Assembly: GCA_028698975.1 (NCBI GenBank)
Contig: JAQVVK010000030.1
Span: 1 to 16,042, forward strand
DNA from: Victivallaceae bacterium
Lineage (GTDB): Bacteria > Verrucomicrobiota > Lentisphaeria > Victivallales > Victivallaceae
Length of the DNA stretch: 16,042 nt
Direction: 5' to 3'
This document shows, piece after piece, positions 6,917 to 14,817 of the stretch; position 1 is the stretch's first letter, and every line of letters starts with the position of its first letter. A program made the position numbers and the translations under genes. The notes under the pieces were generated by a model. The model saw only the letters and a program-made list of their open reading frames with translations. It made no database searches and was not told where the DNA came from.

Positions 6917-7807
6917 TCAAAAAACATTGCCGAGCGCGACACGCTTGAACCCGCGTGCAGCGGCCTGCCCGGCCATACGCTCCAGCGTGGCGCGGGGCGT
7001 CGGCCTGCCGTAATAATGGTAAGCGGCGAAACTTGCGGAAAAGTGCAACGGCACCTCCACCCCGAGTTCGGCGGCCAAAACCTCCAGCCAGAGGGCGACT
7101 TGGCCGGGGTCGTCATTTTCACCCGGCAGCACCAGATTGGTCACTTCGAGATGGCTTCCATGCGACAGCAGCCGCCGGCAGGCGGCCAATACCGGAGAGA
7201 GTTCTCCGCCGCACATCCGGCGGTAAAACGCGTCATCGCCCTTGATGTCGATATTGGCCGCCGAGATCAATGGATAAAACTCCGCCGCCGCTTCGTCCGA
7301 AATATACCCGTTGCTCACCAGCAGCGTCGCCAATCCGCGTTGGCGGGCGAGTTTCGCCATTTCGATCGCGTATTCGGCAAACACGGTCGGCTCGTTATAG
7401 GTGAATGCGATGGCGGGGCAGCCCGCCGCAATGGCGGAAGAGACCACCGCCGCCGGAGAAGCCTCCTCCAAGGTTGCCGACGCACCGGCTTCGGCACGCG
7501 AGAGTTCGTGATTTTGGCAAAACACACAGCCAAGGTTGCAGCCAAAGGTCCCGATCGAAAAAACCCGGCTTCCCGGCATATACCAGTTGAAAGGCTTCTT
7601 CTCGATCGGATCGATGTGCACGGCGGCCGGACGCCCCCATACTTCGCTGAAAAACCTTCCGCCCCGGTTGACCCGGGCGCGGCAAAAACCGTATTCGCCG
7701 TCGCTTACCCGGCAGCGGCGCGGGCACAGACCGCACTCGACCGCGCCGCCCGGAAGCGAAGTCCACCACCGCGCCTCCGACCCGAAATCACGCTTTGGCG
7801 GGGCCAT
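6917..7807 (-). CDS. AmmeMemoRadiSam-type radical SAM enzyme (PflA-like), 296 aa
   Basis: The radical SAM motif CxxxCxxC is at Cys90, Cys94 and Cys97 (TFGCNLGCVFCQNHE) and would hold a [4Fe-4S] cluster that cleaves S-adenosylmethionine. The N-terminus has the extra cysteines typical of this subfamily (CGLCPRRC, Cys25/28/32, and GFC at Cys42). Further family marks are the IEKKPFNWYMPG segment, FTYNEPTVF, NIDIKGDDAFYRR and TNLVLPGEND. The family is known from genomes carrying AMMECR1 and Memo domain genes; its substrate is not settled, and those partners are not in the window. I chose the ATG at 7807. A TTG at 7822 would add five residues. Either start overlaps the end of the phosphatase gene, suggesting translational coupling. 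An alternative name is 'pyruvate formate-lyase activating enzyme-like', but no such lyase is nearby. Confidence 0.85.
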   Translation of the reverse strand: MAPPKRDFGSEARWWTSLPGGAVECGLCPRRCRVSDGEYGFCRARVNRGGRFFSEVWGRPAAVHIDPIEKKPFNWYMPGSRVFSIGTFGCNLGCVFCQNHELSRAEAGASATLEEASPAAVVSSAIAAGCPAIAFTYNEPTVFAEYAIEMAKLARQRGLATLLVSNGYISDEAAAEFYPLISAANIDIKGDDAFYRRMCGGELSPVLAACRRLLSHGSHLEVTNLVLPGENDDPGQVALWLEVLAAELGVEVPLHFSASFAAYHYYGRPTPRATLERMAGQAAARGFKRVALGNVF

Positions 7808-9809
7808 TGTACTTGACCGCAAGGAGGGTTATGTCGTCAGACTGCTCCGCTCCGGAGGTGAATTTGGCGACGGCTCCTAAAATATCGTCCGCAATAATAT
7901 CCGGCAACGCGGCAGAGCGGCGTATCATGATCTTTTCGACCTCGTTTATGCCGAAAAGCCGCCCGGAAGTGTCTTCCGCCTCGCTCACGCCATCGGTGTA
8001 GATCAACATGGTGTCGCCCGGTTTCAGCCGGGTATGCCCGCCCTGATACACCGCGTCGGCGTCAACCCCGAGTGCCATGCCGTGACGGCCGGTAAGCACA
8101 TCAAGCGTATGGTCGCCGCGTGCGATAAGCGGCGGGTTGTGACCGGCGTTGCAATAGTCGAAGTCGCCGGAAGCAAGATCAAGCACGCCGGCAAAATAGG
8201 TGACAAACATCATCGACTCGTTGGATCGGGAAAGCAGCTTGTTCATGCGGGTGACCAGCTTGACCGGGTCGGCGAAACGCTCCGCCTCGCTGCGCTGAAG
8301 CGTCTGGGTGATCGCCATAAAGAGAGCCGCCGGCACCCCCTTGCCGGAAACATCGCCCACCACAAAGAGATAGCGGTGATCGTCGAGCTTGAAAAAGTCA
8401 TAAAGGTCGCCGCCGACCATGCGGGCCGGGTTCAACACCGCGCAGAGCGAGAATTCCGGCGCATTCGGCAGCGGCGGCAGCATTTCCGGCAGCAGGGCGC
8501 GCTGGATATGATGAGCCACTTCGAGTTCGCTCTCGATTTTTTCCCGCTGGCGGGTGGTCTCCTCCAGACATGCGATACTGCCGGATAGTTTACTCTGCAT
8601 CCGGCGAAACGCTTCGGTGAGCCGCGACACCTCGTCACCTCCGGAAACCTCGGGCAGCGGCGCGTTGAAGTCCCCGCCGCCAATCACGTCGGCCGCCGTG
8701 GCCAGCTTGGTCAGCGGCCGCGACACCCGGCGCACGGTGACGGTAATGGCGATAAGCATGAGCAGCAAGGCCCCGACACTGAATAAGATTATATAACGGT
8801 CAAGACGGCGCAGACCGCCGGAAAGTTCCTTTTCGGTATAGATGACCCCGAGGCTCCAGCCGGGGTTTTTCACCGGGGCGAAAAAGAAGCGTTCACGCAC
8901 TTGCGTGCCTTTTTCAAGCACCAGATTGACCAATGCGCTGCCGCTCCGGCCGGCCAGCATTTCGCGGCCGATTCCGCGCATCAATTCGCCATCGTTGCTC
9001 CTGTTGGAGAAAACCCCGATGTTCATGGCGTCGGCCATACTGAACACCGTCGAATTAAGCACCGGATCGGTGAATTCGGCCAGATTGTCGATCTTCGACG
9101 CGTCCGGAAACGCGACGAACCGGCCGAAACGCGACACCAGACACGGCATACCGTGCCCGTAAGCGTCGGCGGCGCGCACCTGACGGGCGATTTCAGTAAG
9201 CGACAGATCGAAGCCGGTGATGCCGAGAAATTTACCCGACGCGTCGAAGAATGGCGTGGTGTAAGTGCTCATGCCGACTCCGGCGAAAGTGTCAAAGTAC
9301 GGCTCGGTCCAAAGCGGTTTGCCGAGCGTGCGCGGCAACACAAACCAGTCATATTTTTCGTACGGATAGTCCGGGCCTCCGATCTGGTCGATCCGCACCT
9401 TGCCGGCCGCATCGATCTGGGCATAGAGCATGTAGTATTTGCGATGGGGCGACACCCGATACGGCTCGTAAGCTATACTGATGGCGCAAAGCGACGGATT
9501 TATCTCGTGAACCTTTTCCAGTGTGCGGGTCAGCAGTTTCTTTTGCATCGCCTCGTCGGGCTGGGAGGCGGATAGCACCATCGCCAGCTCTTGCGCCGCA
9601 GCGGTGATCGGCGAAAAACTCTCGTTGATGCGGGCCGCCCCCGACTGTACTGCAAGCAGAGCGGTGCGGTCGATGGAGACGTTTGCCATCGAATACACCT
9701 GATCGCGGATCATCCAGAAACAACCGCCGATAAGCACCACCAGCAATGAAGCCAGCAAAATATTTTGCTTGGCGGCAATACCCAGTTTTCCCCAGACAGA
9801 CAAATTCAT
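7788..9809 (-). CDS. Membrane sensor serine phosphatase: periplasmic sensing region, HAMP, PP2C/SpoIIE, 673 aa
   Basis: A membrane segment at ~15-33 and another at ~338-357 bracket a ~300-residue periplasmic region. That region has features of a dCache ligand-binding domain (WFVLPRTLGKPLWTEPYFD, GMSTYTTPFFD, GFDLSLTEI). A HAMP domain follows (~358-410; VRRVSRPLTKLATAADVIGG), then a short coiled coil (~410-440). The PP2C-type SpoIIE domain (~450-670) has metal-binding Asp468 in VGGDLYDFF and Asp486 in VGDVSGKG, plus NAGHNPP, YTDGV and SDDITLL. RsbU-like phosphatases dephosphorylate an anti-sigma-factor antagonist and so switch a partner-switching pathway. No antagonist or anti-sigma gene is seen here. 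The start ATG overlaps the stop of the binding-protein gene (9806-9809), so the two are translationally coupled. The conserved active-site motifs are intact. Confidence 0.92.
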   Translation of the reverse strand: MNLSVWGKLGIAAKQNILLASLLVVLIGGCFWMIRDQVYSMANVSIDRTALLAVQSGAARINESFSPITAAAQELAMVLSASQPDEAMQKKLLTRTLEKVHEINPSLCAISIAYEPYRVSPHRKYYMLYAQIDAAGKVRIDQIGGPDYPYEKYDWFVLPRTLGKPLWTEPYFDTFAGVGMSTYTTPFFDASGKFLGITGFDLSLTEIARQVRAADAYGHGMPCLVSRFGRFVAFPDASKIDNLAEFTDPVLNSTVFSMADAMNIGVFSNRSNDGELMRGIGREMLAGRSGSALVNLVLEKGTQVRERFFFAPVKNPGWSLGVIYTEKELSGGLRRLDRYIILFSVGALLLMLIAITVTVRRVSRPLTKLATAADVIGGGDFNAPLPEVSGGDEVSRLTEAFRRMQSKLSGSIACLEETTRQREKIESELEVAHHIQRALLPEMLPPLPNAPEFSLCAVLNPARMVGGDLYDFFKLDDHRYLFVVGDVSGKGVPAALFMAITQTLQRSEAERFADPVKLVTRMNKLLSRSNESMMFVTYFAGVLDLASGDFDYCNAGHNPPLIARGDHTLDVLTGRHGMALGVDADAVYQGGHTRLKPGDTMLIYTDGVSEAEDTSGRLFGINEVEKIMIRRSAALPDIIADDILGAVAKFTSGAEQSDDITLLAVKYNGPAKA

Positions 9810-10840
9810 CGGAGACCTCCCCGGTTGGCCGCCGAAACCGGCGCGGCGGCGGGGTCGACTGCCATTTCGGCGGTAAATTCGTCATAGCGCGGAGCCGTGG
9901 CGATGACCTTGCCGCGCAAAAGCGCGCGGGTGACGGTGTTGAATTTATCACGCGGAAGCACTCCGAAACCGGCGCGGTCGGGCGCGGCGTTTTCAAAATA
10001 GGTGCCGATCATCCAGCTTTGATGCGAAAAGTCAAATTTGCCGCGCACCGCTTCGATCCGGCGGCGCACCATGCCGAGTGCCGCCGGTTTGTCGCGGCAG
10101 GCCAAACGCATGCCCTCGGCCACCGCGGCGGCGAGTTTCTCGCACTCGCCGGGACTCGAAGCAAGAAGTCCGGAGTCGACATAAAGCCCGTCCTCCGGGA
10201 AATCAAACGGAGTTTCACTCAATCTGATACGGCAGAGTTCGTCGCTGCGAAACCCGGCCTGAAGCAGCTCATAAAATTCGTTGTAGTCCATAACCGAGAT
10301 TGCATCGACGGCGTCCCACAAAAACAGATCCACTCCGGCGTAAAGCGGCACGATTTCGACATTGACTCGGTCGCGGTTGAGCCAGAGCCGGGGCGCGACG
10401 CCGAAGTTCGCGGTGTCCCACACCGCCACCCGGCGGCGGGTGCCGTCGCGGCGCGGCGTATTGAGGTCGGAGCACTGCTTGATCCCGCTTGATGCGCGGG
10501 CGACCAAAAGTATGCTCGACCGGCGGCCGATCTGTATGATATTGACCGCGGCAACTCCCTTGTCGCGCACCTGAAGCGCGGCGACCAATGGCGAAGCCAC
10601 CGCCACCCGCTCCCCGGACTTCATGGCGGCAAAAAGGTCGTCGCCGCGCTCAAGATGCACCAGCTCGACATCCAGCCCGTGCGCGGCAAATATTCCCTTG
10701 TCGGCGGCGACGTAAAAACCGGCGAACTGAGCTTGCGGCTGCCACGGCAGCATGATCCGCCAGCGGGGCGCGGCCGACTCGGCCGCGACAGCCAAAATGC
10801 ACAGCCCTGATAATATAAAAACCGAACAAAATTTAACCAT
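9806..10840 (-). CDS. Periplasmic NMT1/THI5-like (SsuA-type) substrate-binding protein, 344 aa
   Basis: The first ~23 residues are a signal peptide (MVKFCSVFILSG... AVAAESAA). There is no clear lipobox. The family signature follows at ~30-60: LPWQPQAQFAGFYVAADKG then IFAAHGLDVEL, as in proteins that bind thiamine precursors, sulfonates or nitrate-like ligands. FPEDGLYVDSGLL and a helical C-terminus also fit the family. The start is set by the ribosome-binding site AGAGGTG: the ATG at 10840 lies just downstream, while the in-frame GTG at 10846 falls within that site. No permease or ATPase gene is adjacent. The next gene is a periplasm-sensing phosphatase overlapping by 4 bp, so I infer a sensory rather than transport role. 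The ligand cannot be read from the sequence. Confidence 0.85.
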   Translation of the reverse strand: MVKFCSVFILSGLCILAVAAESAAPRWRIMLPWQPQAQFAGFYVAADKGIFAAHGLDVELVHLERGDDLFAAMKSGERVAVASPLVAALQVRDKGVAAVNIIQIGRRSSILLVARASSGIKQCSDLNTPRRDGTRRRVAVWDTANFGVAPRLWLNRDRVNVEIVPLYAGVDLFLWDAVDAISVMDYNEFYELLQAGFRSDELCRIRLSETPFDFPEDGLYVDSGLLASSPGECEKLAAAVAEGMRLACRDKPAALGMVRRRIEAVRGKFDFSHQSWMIGTYFENAAPDRAGFGVLPRDKFNTVTRALLRGKVIATAPRYDEFTAEMAVDPAAAPVSAANRGGLR

Positions 10841-10859
10841 ATTCACCTCTCTATGGCAT

Positions 10860-10888
10860 ATTATACTTCACAAACGCCGCATTGGCAA
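10860..10888 (-). promoter_or_regulatory. Near-consensus sigma-70-type promoter of the binding protein-phosphatase operon
   Basis: On the minus strand, TTGCCA (10888-10883) and a perfect TATAAT (10865-10860) are separated by 17 nt. Transcription would start near 10853, leaving a leader of only about 12 nt that holds the ribosome-binding site AGAGGTG. Confidence 0.75.
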
Positions 10889-10905
10889 ACGACAAACCGG
10901 AAAAG

Positions 10906-10936
10906 ACTTGAAAAAATGCCGCTTCAAGTGTACATT
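10906..10936 (+). promoter_or_regulatory. rnf operon promoter with an inverted repeat over the -35 and spacer
   Basis: TTGAAA (10908-10913) and TACATT (10931-10936) are 17 nt apart. The -35 lies inside the left arm of a perfect 7-bp inverted repeat: ACTTGAA (10906-10912) and TTCAAGT (10923-10929). The right arm lies just upstream of the -10. This is a typical place for a repressor or redox regulator to bind. Confidence 0.5.
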
Positions 10937-10976
10937 ATAGAGTTTATCGTAAAAAGACGGGGGGCAATGCAAATCC

Positions 10977-11582
10977 ATGGACTATCTTGAACTGACCATT
11001 GGTGCAGTACTGGTCAATAATATTGTGCTGTCAAAGTTTTTGGGAATATGTCCGTTTCTCGGGGTCTCGAAGCGACTGGCCACCGCGCTCGGCATGTCAG
11101 GAGCGGTCGTGTTTGTGATGACGCTCGCCTCGTTCATCACCTCGCTGGTCACCAAATATCTGCTCAACATCGACCTCGGTGCGCTCGGCATTGGCGAAGG
11201 GACGGTCAAGCTCGATTTTCTTCAGGTGCTGCTCTTTATTCTGGTGATCGCCGCGCTGGTGCAGTTGATCGAGATCGCCATGCAGAAACTCAGCCCCGCA
11301 CTCTATCAGGCGCTCGGCATCTATCTGCCGCTTATTACCACCAACTGCGCGGTGCTGGGGTCGGCCACCATGAACTTCAACGCGGGGCGCGGAGTGCTTG
11401 CCTCGACGCTTTTCGGGCTGTTTTCCGGAGTCGGTTTCGCGCTTGCGCTGCTGCTTTTCGCCAGTCTGCGCGAACGGCTTGAACTGGCCGACACCCCGGC
11501 CGCCTTCAAAGGTACTCCGATCGCGCTTATCACCGCCGGCATTCTCGCCATGGCGTTTGTCGGCTTCTCCGGGCTTTGCTGA
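10977..11582 (+). CDS. rnfA: RnfA, membrane subunit of the Rnf complex, 201 aa
   Basis: The start MDYLELTIGAVLVNNIVLSKFLG and the following CPFLGVSKRL match RnfA/RsxA. The protein has six predicted membrane segments. Cys25 (GIC) and Cys124 (TTNCAVLG) are the ligand positions shared with RnfE for the intramembrane [2Fe-2S] cluster. Rnf moves electrons between ferredoxin and NAD while pumping Na+ or H+. The ATG at 10977 is the only start in frame after a TAA at 10950. The best ribosome-binding site (GGGGGG, 10959-10964) is further away than usual, with a 12-nt spacer. It is the first gene of rnfABCDGE, and rnfB begins 12 bp after it. Confidence 0.95.
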   Translation: MDYLELTIGAVLVNNIVLSKFLGICPFLGVSKRLATALGMSGAVVFVMTLASFITSLVTKYLLNIDLGALGIGEGTVKLDFLQVLLFILVIAALVQLIEIAMQKLSPALYQALGIYLPLITTNCAVLGSATMNFNAGRGVLASTLFGLFSGVGFALALLLFASLRERLELADTPAAFKGTPIALITAGILAMAFVGFSGLC

Positions 11583-11594
11583 AAGGGCACAATT

Positions 11595-12437
11595 ATGTAT
11601 ATTATGATTATCACCGCCGCCGTAATGATGGCTCTGCTCGGACTTGCGCTCGGCATGATCATCGGCGGAGTCGCCCGGTTGTTTCGGGTCGAAACCGATC
11701 CCCGGATCGAGCTGGTGACCGAGCTGCTGCCCGGCGCAAACTGCGGCGGTTGCGGCAAAGCCGGCTGCTCCGATTTCGCCAAATCGGTGGTTTCGGGCGA
11801 AAATCCGCCCAGCCGCTGCCCGGTCTCCGGGGCCGAACAGGTGGCGGCCATCGCCCGCGCCCTCGGCATCGACGCCGGGCAGTCGTTTCCGATGAAAGCG
11901 GTGGTCAGGTGCGGCGGCGACACCCGCCAGTCAACCCGGCTGGCCACTTACAACGGCGTGATCGACTGCGCCGCCGCGTCGCTGGTGGCGGGCGGCCCCA
12001 AGGGTTGCGCATACGGCTGCCTCGGCATGGGCAGCTGCGCTCACGTCTGTCCGTTCGGGGCGATTGAGATCGTCAACAATCTGGCCATCATTCACGCCGA
12101 AATATGCGTCGGGTGCGGCAAATGCGTCACCGCCTGTCCGCGCGGCGTGATAAAGCTGGTGCCGGCCGACGCGACGGTACACGTTTATTGCAATTCCCCG
12201 CAGAAGGGCGTCGCCAAAAAACAGGTCTGCAAGGTCGGCTGCATCGGCTGCCGCAAATGCGAACGCGCCCTGCCTGACAAGTTCAAGGTGACCGGTTTTC
12301 TCGCCGAAGTCAATTACAGCTCCGCTCCGACAGCGGAGGAGGCCGGCGCGGTCGGCTGCCCGGCCGGGTGTCTGCTTGAAGAACAGCGGCATCTCGAAAT
12401 CGAAACTCATGATCCGGATTGGAGTCCTGATAAATGA
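11595..12437 (+). CDS. rnfB: RnfB, ferredoxin-domain subunit of the Rnf complex, 280 aa
   Basis: An N-terminal membrane helix (~5-25) is followed by the [4Fe-4S] domain ligands Cys50, Cys53, Cys58 and Cys75 (CGGCGKAGC). A ferredoxin domain follows with CAYGCLGMGSCAHVCP (Cys138-152) and CVGCGKCVTACP (Cys171-181). A second C-terminal ferredoxin-like region has CIGCRKC (Cys216, 219, 222) and Cys255 in GCPAGC. There the fourth motif position is Leu226 instead of Cys. RnfB is the entry point for electrons from soluble ferredoxin. At 280 aa it is longer than E. coli RsxB (192 aa) and resembles the multi-cluster RnfB of anaerobes. The ATG at 11595 has AAGGG 7 bp upstream. Its end overlaps rnfC by 4 bp. 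Confidence 0.95.
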   Translation: MYIMIITAAVMMALLGLALGMIIGGVARLFRVETDPRIELVTELLPGANCGGCGKAGCSDFAKSVVSGENPPSRCPVSGAEQVAAIARALGIDAGQSFPMKAVVRCGGDTRQSTRLATYNGVIDCAAASLVAGGPKGCAYGCLGMGSCAHVCPFGAIEIVNNLAIIHAEICVGCGKCVTACPRGVIKLVPADATVHVYCNSPQKGVAKKQVCKVGCIGCRKCERALPDKFKVTGFLAEVNYSSAPTAEEAGAVGCPAGCLLEEQRHLEIETHDPDWSPDK

Positions 12438-13756
12438 AAGAGTCTCTTTTTACTTTCAAAGGCGGCATCCATCCGCAAAACGACGGCAAGGAACTTTCAC
12501 GCAACGCGGCCATCAAGCCGGCTCCATTGCTCGAACGCTATTTTGTAACCATTTCACAAAACGCGGGCAAGCCGCCGAAACCGGTGGTCGCGCCGGGAGA
12601 CTTGGTAAAGAAATACCAGCTTATCGCCGCCGCCGACGGCTTTGTGTCGGCCAACCTCCACGCGCCGACCAGCGGCAAAGTCAAAGGCATCGTCGAAGTG
12701 CCCGGTGCGATGGGTCTTGCCGTACCCGCCATTGAAATTGAGGCGGACGGGTGCGACGAGACGGTCGAGCCGCTTCCCTTGCTCGACTGGCAAAACCTCG
12801 ACGCCAAGACGCTGCTTGATCGCATTGCGGCCTGCGGCGTCGTCGGCATGGGCGGAGCGGCCTTTCCCAGCCACGTCAAGCTGTCGCCGCCGCCGGACGC
12901 CAAGATCGACACGGTCATTTTGAACGGTGCCGAGTGCGAACCTTATCTTACCGCCGACCACCGGCTGATGCTGGAGCATCCGACCGATGTATTGGAGGGA
13001 GCGGCTATCATCGGCCACATTCTCGGGGTGAAAAAAGTGGTGATCGCGGTCGAAGTAAACAAACCCGACGCGATCAAGACGTTGAGTGATTCGGCTCAAA
13101 AATACGGGGTGGAAATCGCTCCGCTCAAGGTGCAATATCCCCAAGGCTCCGAAAAACAGCTTATCATGGCCATTTCGGGCCGTCAGGTGCCGAGCGGCGG
13201 GCTGCCCATGCACGCCGGCTGTGTGGTGCAAAACGTCGGCACGGCGGCGGCGATCCGCGCCGCGGTGATCGACGGCCGCCCGCTGATCGAACGGGTGACC
13301 ACCGTGACCGGCGAAGTGGTAAAACACCCCGGCAACTGGCTGCTTCGCATCGGCACGCCGGTGATCGAGGCGGTGAAACTGGCCGGCGGCGTCACCGCCG
13401 AGCCGGGCAAGCTGATTCTGGGCGGGCCGATGATGGGTTTTGCCGAGAAATCATTCAAAGTGCCGGTGGCCAAAAACACTTCGGGCATACTGCTGCTGCC
13501 GCACGAAACGGCGGTCAACTACGAGTCCGGCAACTGTCTGCGCTGCGGACGGTGTGTGGAGGGTTGCCCGATGAAGCTCGCCCCCGCGCTGCTATGCACC
13601 GCCATCGAGGGCGGCCGCTACGATCTGGCCGCCGACAATCATGTTATGGACTGTCTCGAATGCGGTTCCTGCTCCTACAACTGCCCGGCTCACCGGCCGA
13701 TCGTGCAATATATCCGCCGCGCCAAGGCGGAAATCCGTAAAAAAGCCAAACGCTGA
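12434..13756 (+). CDS. rnfC: RnfC, NADH-binding peripheral subunit of the Rnf complex, 440 aa
   Basis: The N-terminus has FKGGIHP. The Nuo51-like FMN/NADH-binding core shows GVVGMGGAAFPSHVK, NGAECEPYLTADHRLM and GLPMHAGCVVQNVGTA. Two [4Fe-4S] motifs follow: CLRCGRCVEGCP (Cys368, 371, 374, 378) and CLECGSCSYNCP (Cys407, 410, 413, 417). RnfC exchanges electrons with NAD(H) on the cytoplasmic side. It has the short form without the long Ala/Lys-rich C-terminal tail of E. coli RsxC (740 aa). The ATG at 12434 overlaps the rnfB stop (ATGA). The gene ends 11 bp before rnfD. Confidence 0.95.
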   Translation: MKESLFTFKGGIHPQNDGKELSRNAAIKPAPLLERYFVTISQNAGKPPKPVVAPGDLVKKYQLIAAADGFVSANLHAPTSGKVKGIVEVPGAMGLAVPAIEIEADGCDETVEPLPLLDWQNLDAKTLLDRIAACGVVGMGGAAFPSHVKLSPPPDAKIDTVILNGAECEPYLTADHRLMLEHPTDVLEGAAIIGHILGVKKVVIAVEVNKPDAIKTLSDSAQKYGVEIAPLKVQYPQGSEKQLIMAISGRQVPSGGLPMHAGCVVQNVGTAAAIRAAVIDGRPLIERVTTVTGEVVKHPGNWLLRIGTPVIEAVKLAGGVTAEPGKLILGGPMMGFAEKSFKVPVAKNTSGILLLPHETAVNYESGNCLRCGRCVEGCPMKLAPALLCTAIEGGRYDLAADNHVMDCLECGSCSYNCPAHRPIVQYIRRAKAEIRKKAKR

Positions 13757-13767
13757 GGGAAGCGATT

Positions 13768-14817
13768 ATGAACGATAACAACAATAACGAAAACATCGTG
13801 CTGCCCAACGGTTCGGATCTGGTGCTGAGCGTTTCGCCGCACGTATCCAACCGCGACAACACCCGCGGCATCATGCTCAAGGTGGTGCTTGCTCTGGTGC
13901 CGGCCATGATCGCCGGGGTCTGGTTCTTCGGGCTGGACGCCCTGCGGGTGATACTGCTCACCGCCGCATTCACGGTGCTGGCCGAGGCTCTCTGGTGCGC
14001 TATGCTTAAGAAACCGGTCAAGGCCAATGTGTTCGACGGCAGCGCGCTCGTCACAGGGGTGCTGCTGGCCTGCAATCTGCCGTCGGCCGCGCCGTGGTGG
14101 GTCTGCCTTATCGGCGCATTCATCGCCATCTGGCTGGGCAAACAAATATTCGGCGGACTGGGCAGAAATCCGTTCAATCCGGCACTGGTGGCGCGGGTCG
14201 CACTGCTCATCGCGCTTCCGGCCATCATGACGACGTGGCCGACGCCGCACAACGACGCCGAGACTTCGGCGACGCCGCTCGGCATCGTCGGCACCACGAC
14301 CAAGATCACCGGCCACTCGCAGGCGGCGCGGCAAAATTTTCAGACGGTTGACAACTCGTCATCGCTTAAAGAGTATTTCATCGGCAACCGCGGCGGCTGT
14401 CTCGGTGAAACCAGCGCGATCGCGCTATTGATCGGCGGACTCGCGCTCATCGCCATGAAGCTCATCAAGTGGCAGGTGCCGGTCTGCTTCATCGGCACGG
14501 TGGCGGTAATAACCGGGGCGACCCACCTTTTGGCTCCCGGGGTGACTCCGGGGCCGCTTTTTCACGTCATGACCGGCGGTCTGCTGCTGGGGGCTTTCTT
14601 TATGGCGACCGACATGGTGACCTCGCCGATCTCGACCCGGGGCTGTGTGTTTTTTGCGATCGGGTGCGGGGTGATAACCAGCGTCATCCGAATCTGGGGA
14701 AATTATCCGGAGGGGGTAAGTTTTTCGATCCTCCTCATGAATGCGCTGGTGCCGTTGATCGACCGCTGGTGTCTGGCACGTCCTTTCGGCTACACGGTGA
14801 AACGGGAGAAAGCATGA
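13768..14817 (+). CDS. rnfD: RnfD, membrane flavoprotein subunit of the Rnf complex, 349 aa
   Basis: Multiple membrane segments and the family stretch FGGLGRNPFNPALVARV identify RnfD. Thr169 in ETSATPLG fits the (S/T)xAT FMN-attachment motif, where the flavin is linked by a phosphoester bond. The C-terminus ATDMVTSPISTRGC and GVITSVIRIWGNYPEGVSFSI is characteristic. An unusual hydrophilic N-terminus begins with an Asn-rich stretch (MNDNNNNENIV). RnfD carries electrons through the membrane next to RnfG. The ATG at 13768 has GAGGGAAG upstream. The stop overlaps rnfG. Confidence 0.95.
   Translation: MNDNNNNENIVLPNGSDLVLSVSPHVSNRDNTRGIMLKVVLALVPAMIAGVWFFGLDALRVILLTAAFTVLAEALWCAMLKKPVKANVFDGSALVTGVLLACNLPSAAPWWVCLIGAFIAIWLGKQIFGGLGRNPFNPALVARVALLIALPAIMTTWPTPHNDAETSATPLGIVGTTTKITGHSQAARQNFQTVDNSSSLKEYFIGNRGGCLGETSAIALLIGGLALIAMKLIKWQVPVCFIGTVAVITGATHLLAPGVTPGPLFHVMTGGLLLGAFFMATDMVTSPISTRGCVFFAIGCGVITSVIRIWGNYPEGVSFSILLMNALVPLIDRWCLARPFGYTVKREKA

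Noticed and set aside
7016..7816. Long open frame (266 codons) on the plus strand
   Set aside because: It is antisense to the radical SAM gene, whose cysteine motifs are intact. The composition is shadow-like.
12554..13327. Long open frame (257 codons) on the minus strand
   Set aside because: It is antisense to rnfC and very rich in His, Arg and Asp, with no recognisable domain.
14469..14813. Upstream extension of rnfG to make a 338-residue protein
   Set aside because: The added part overlaps the conserved end of rnfD and reads as low-complexity. The membrane helix typical of RnfG begins right after 14814.
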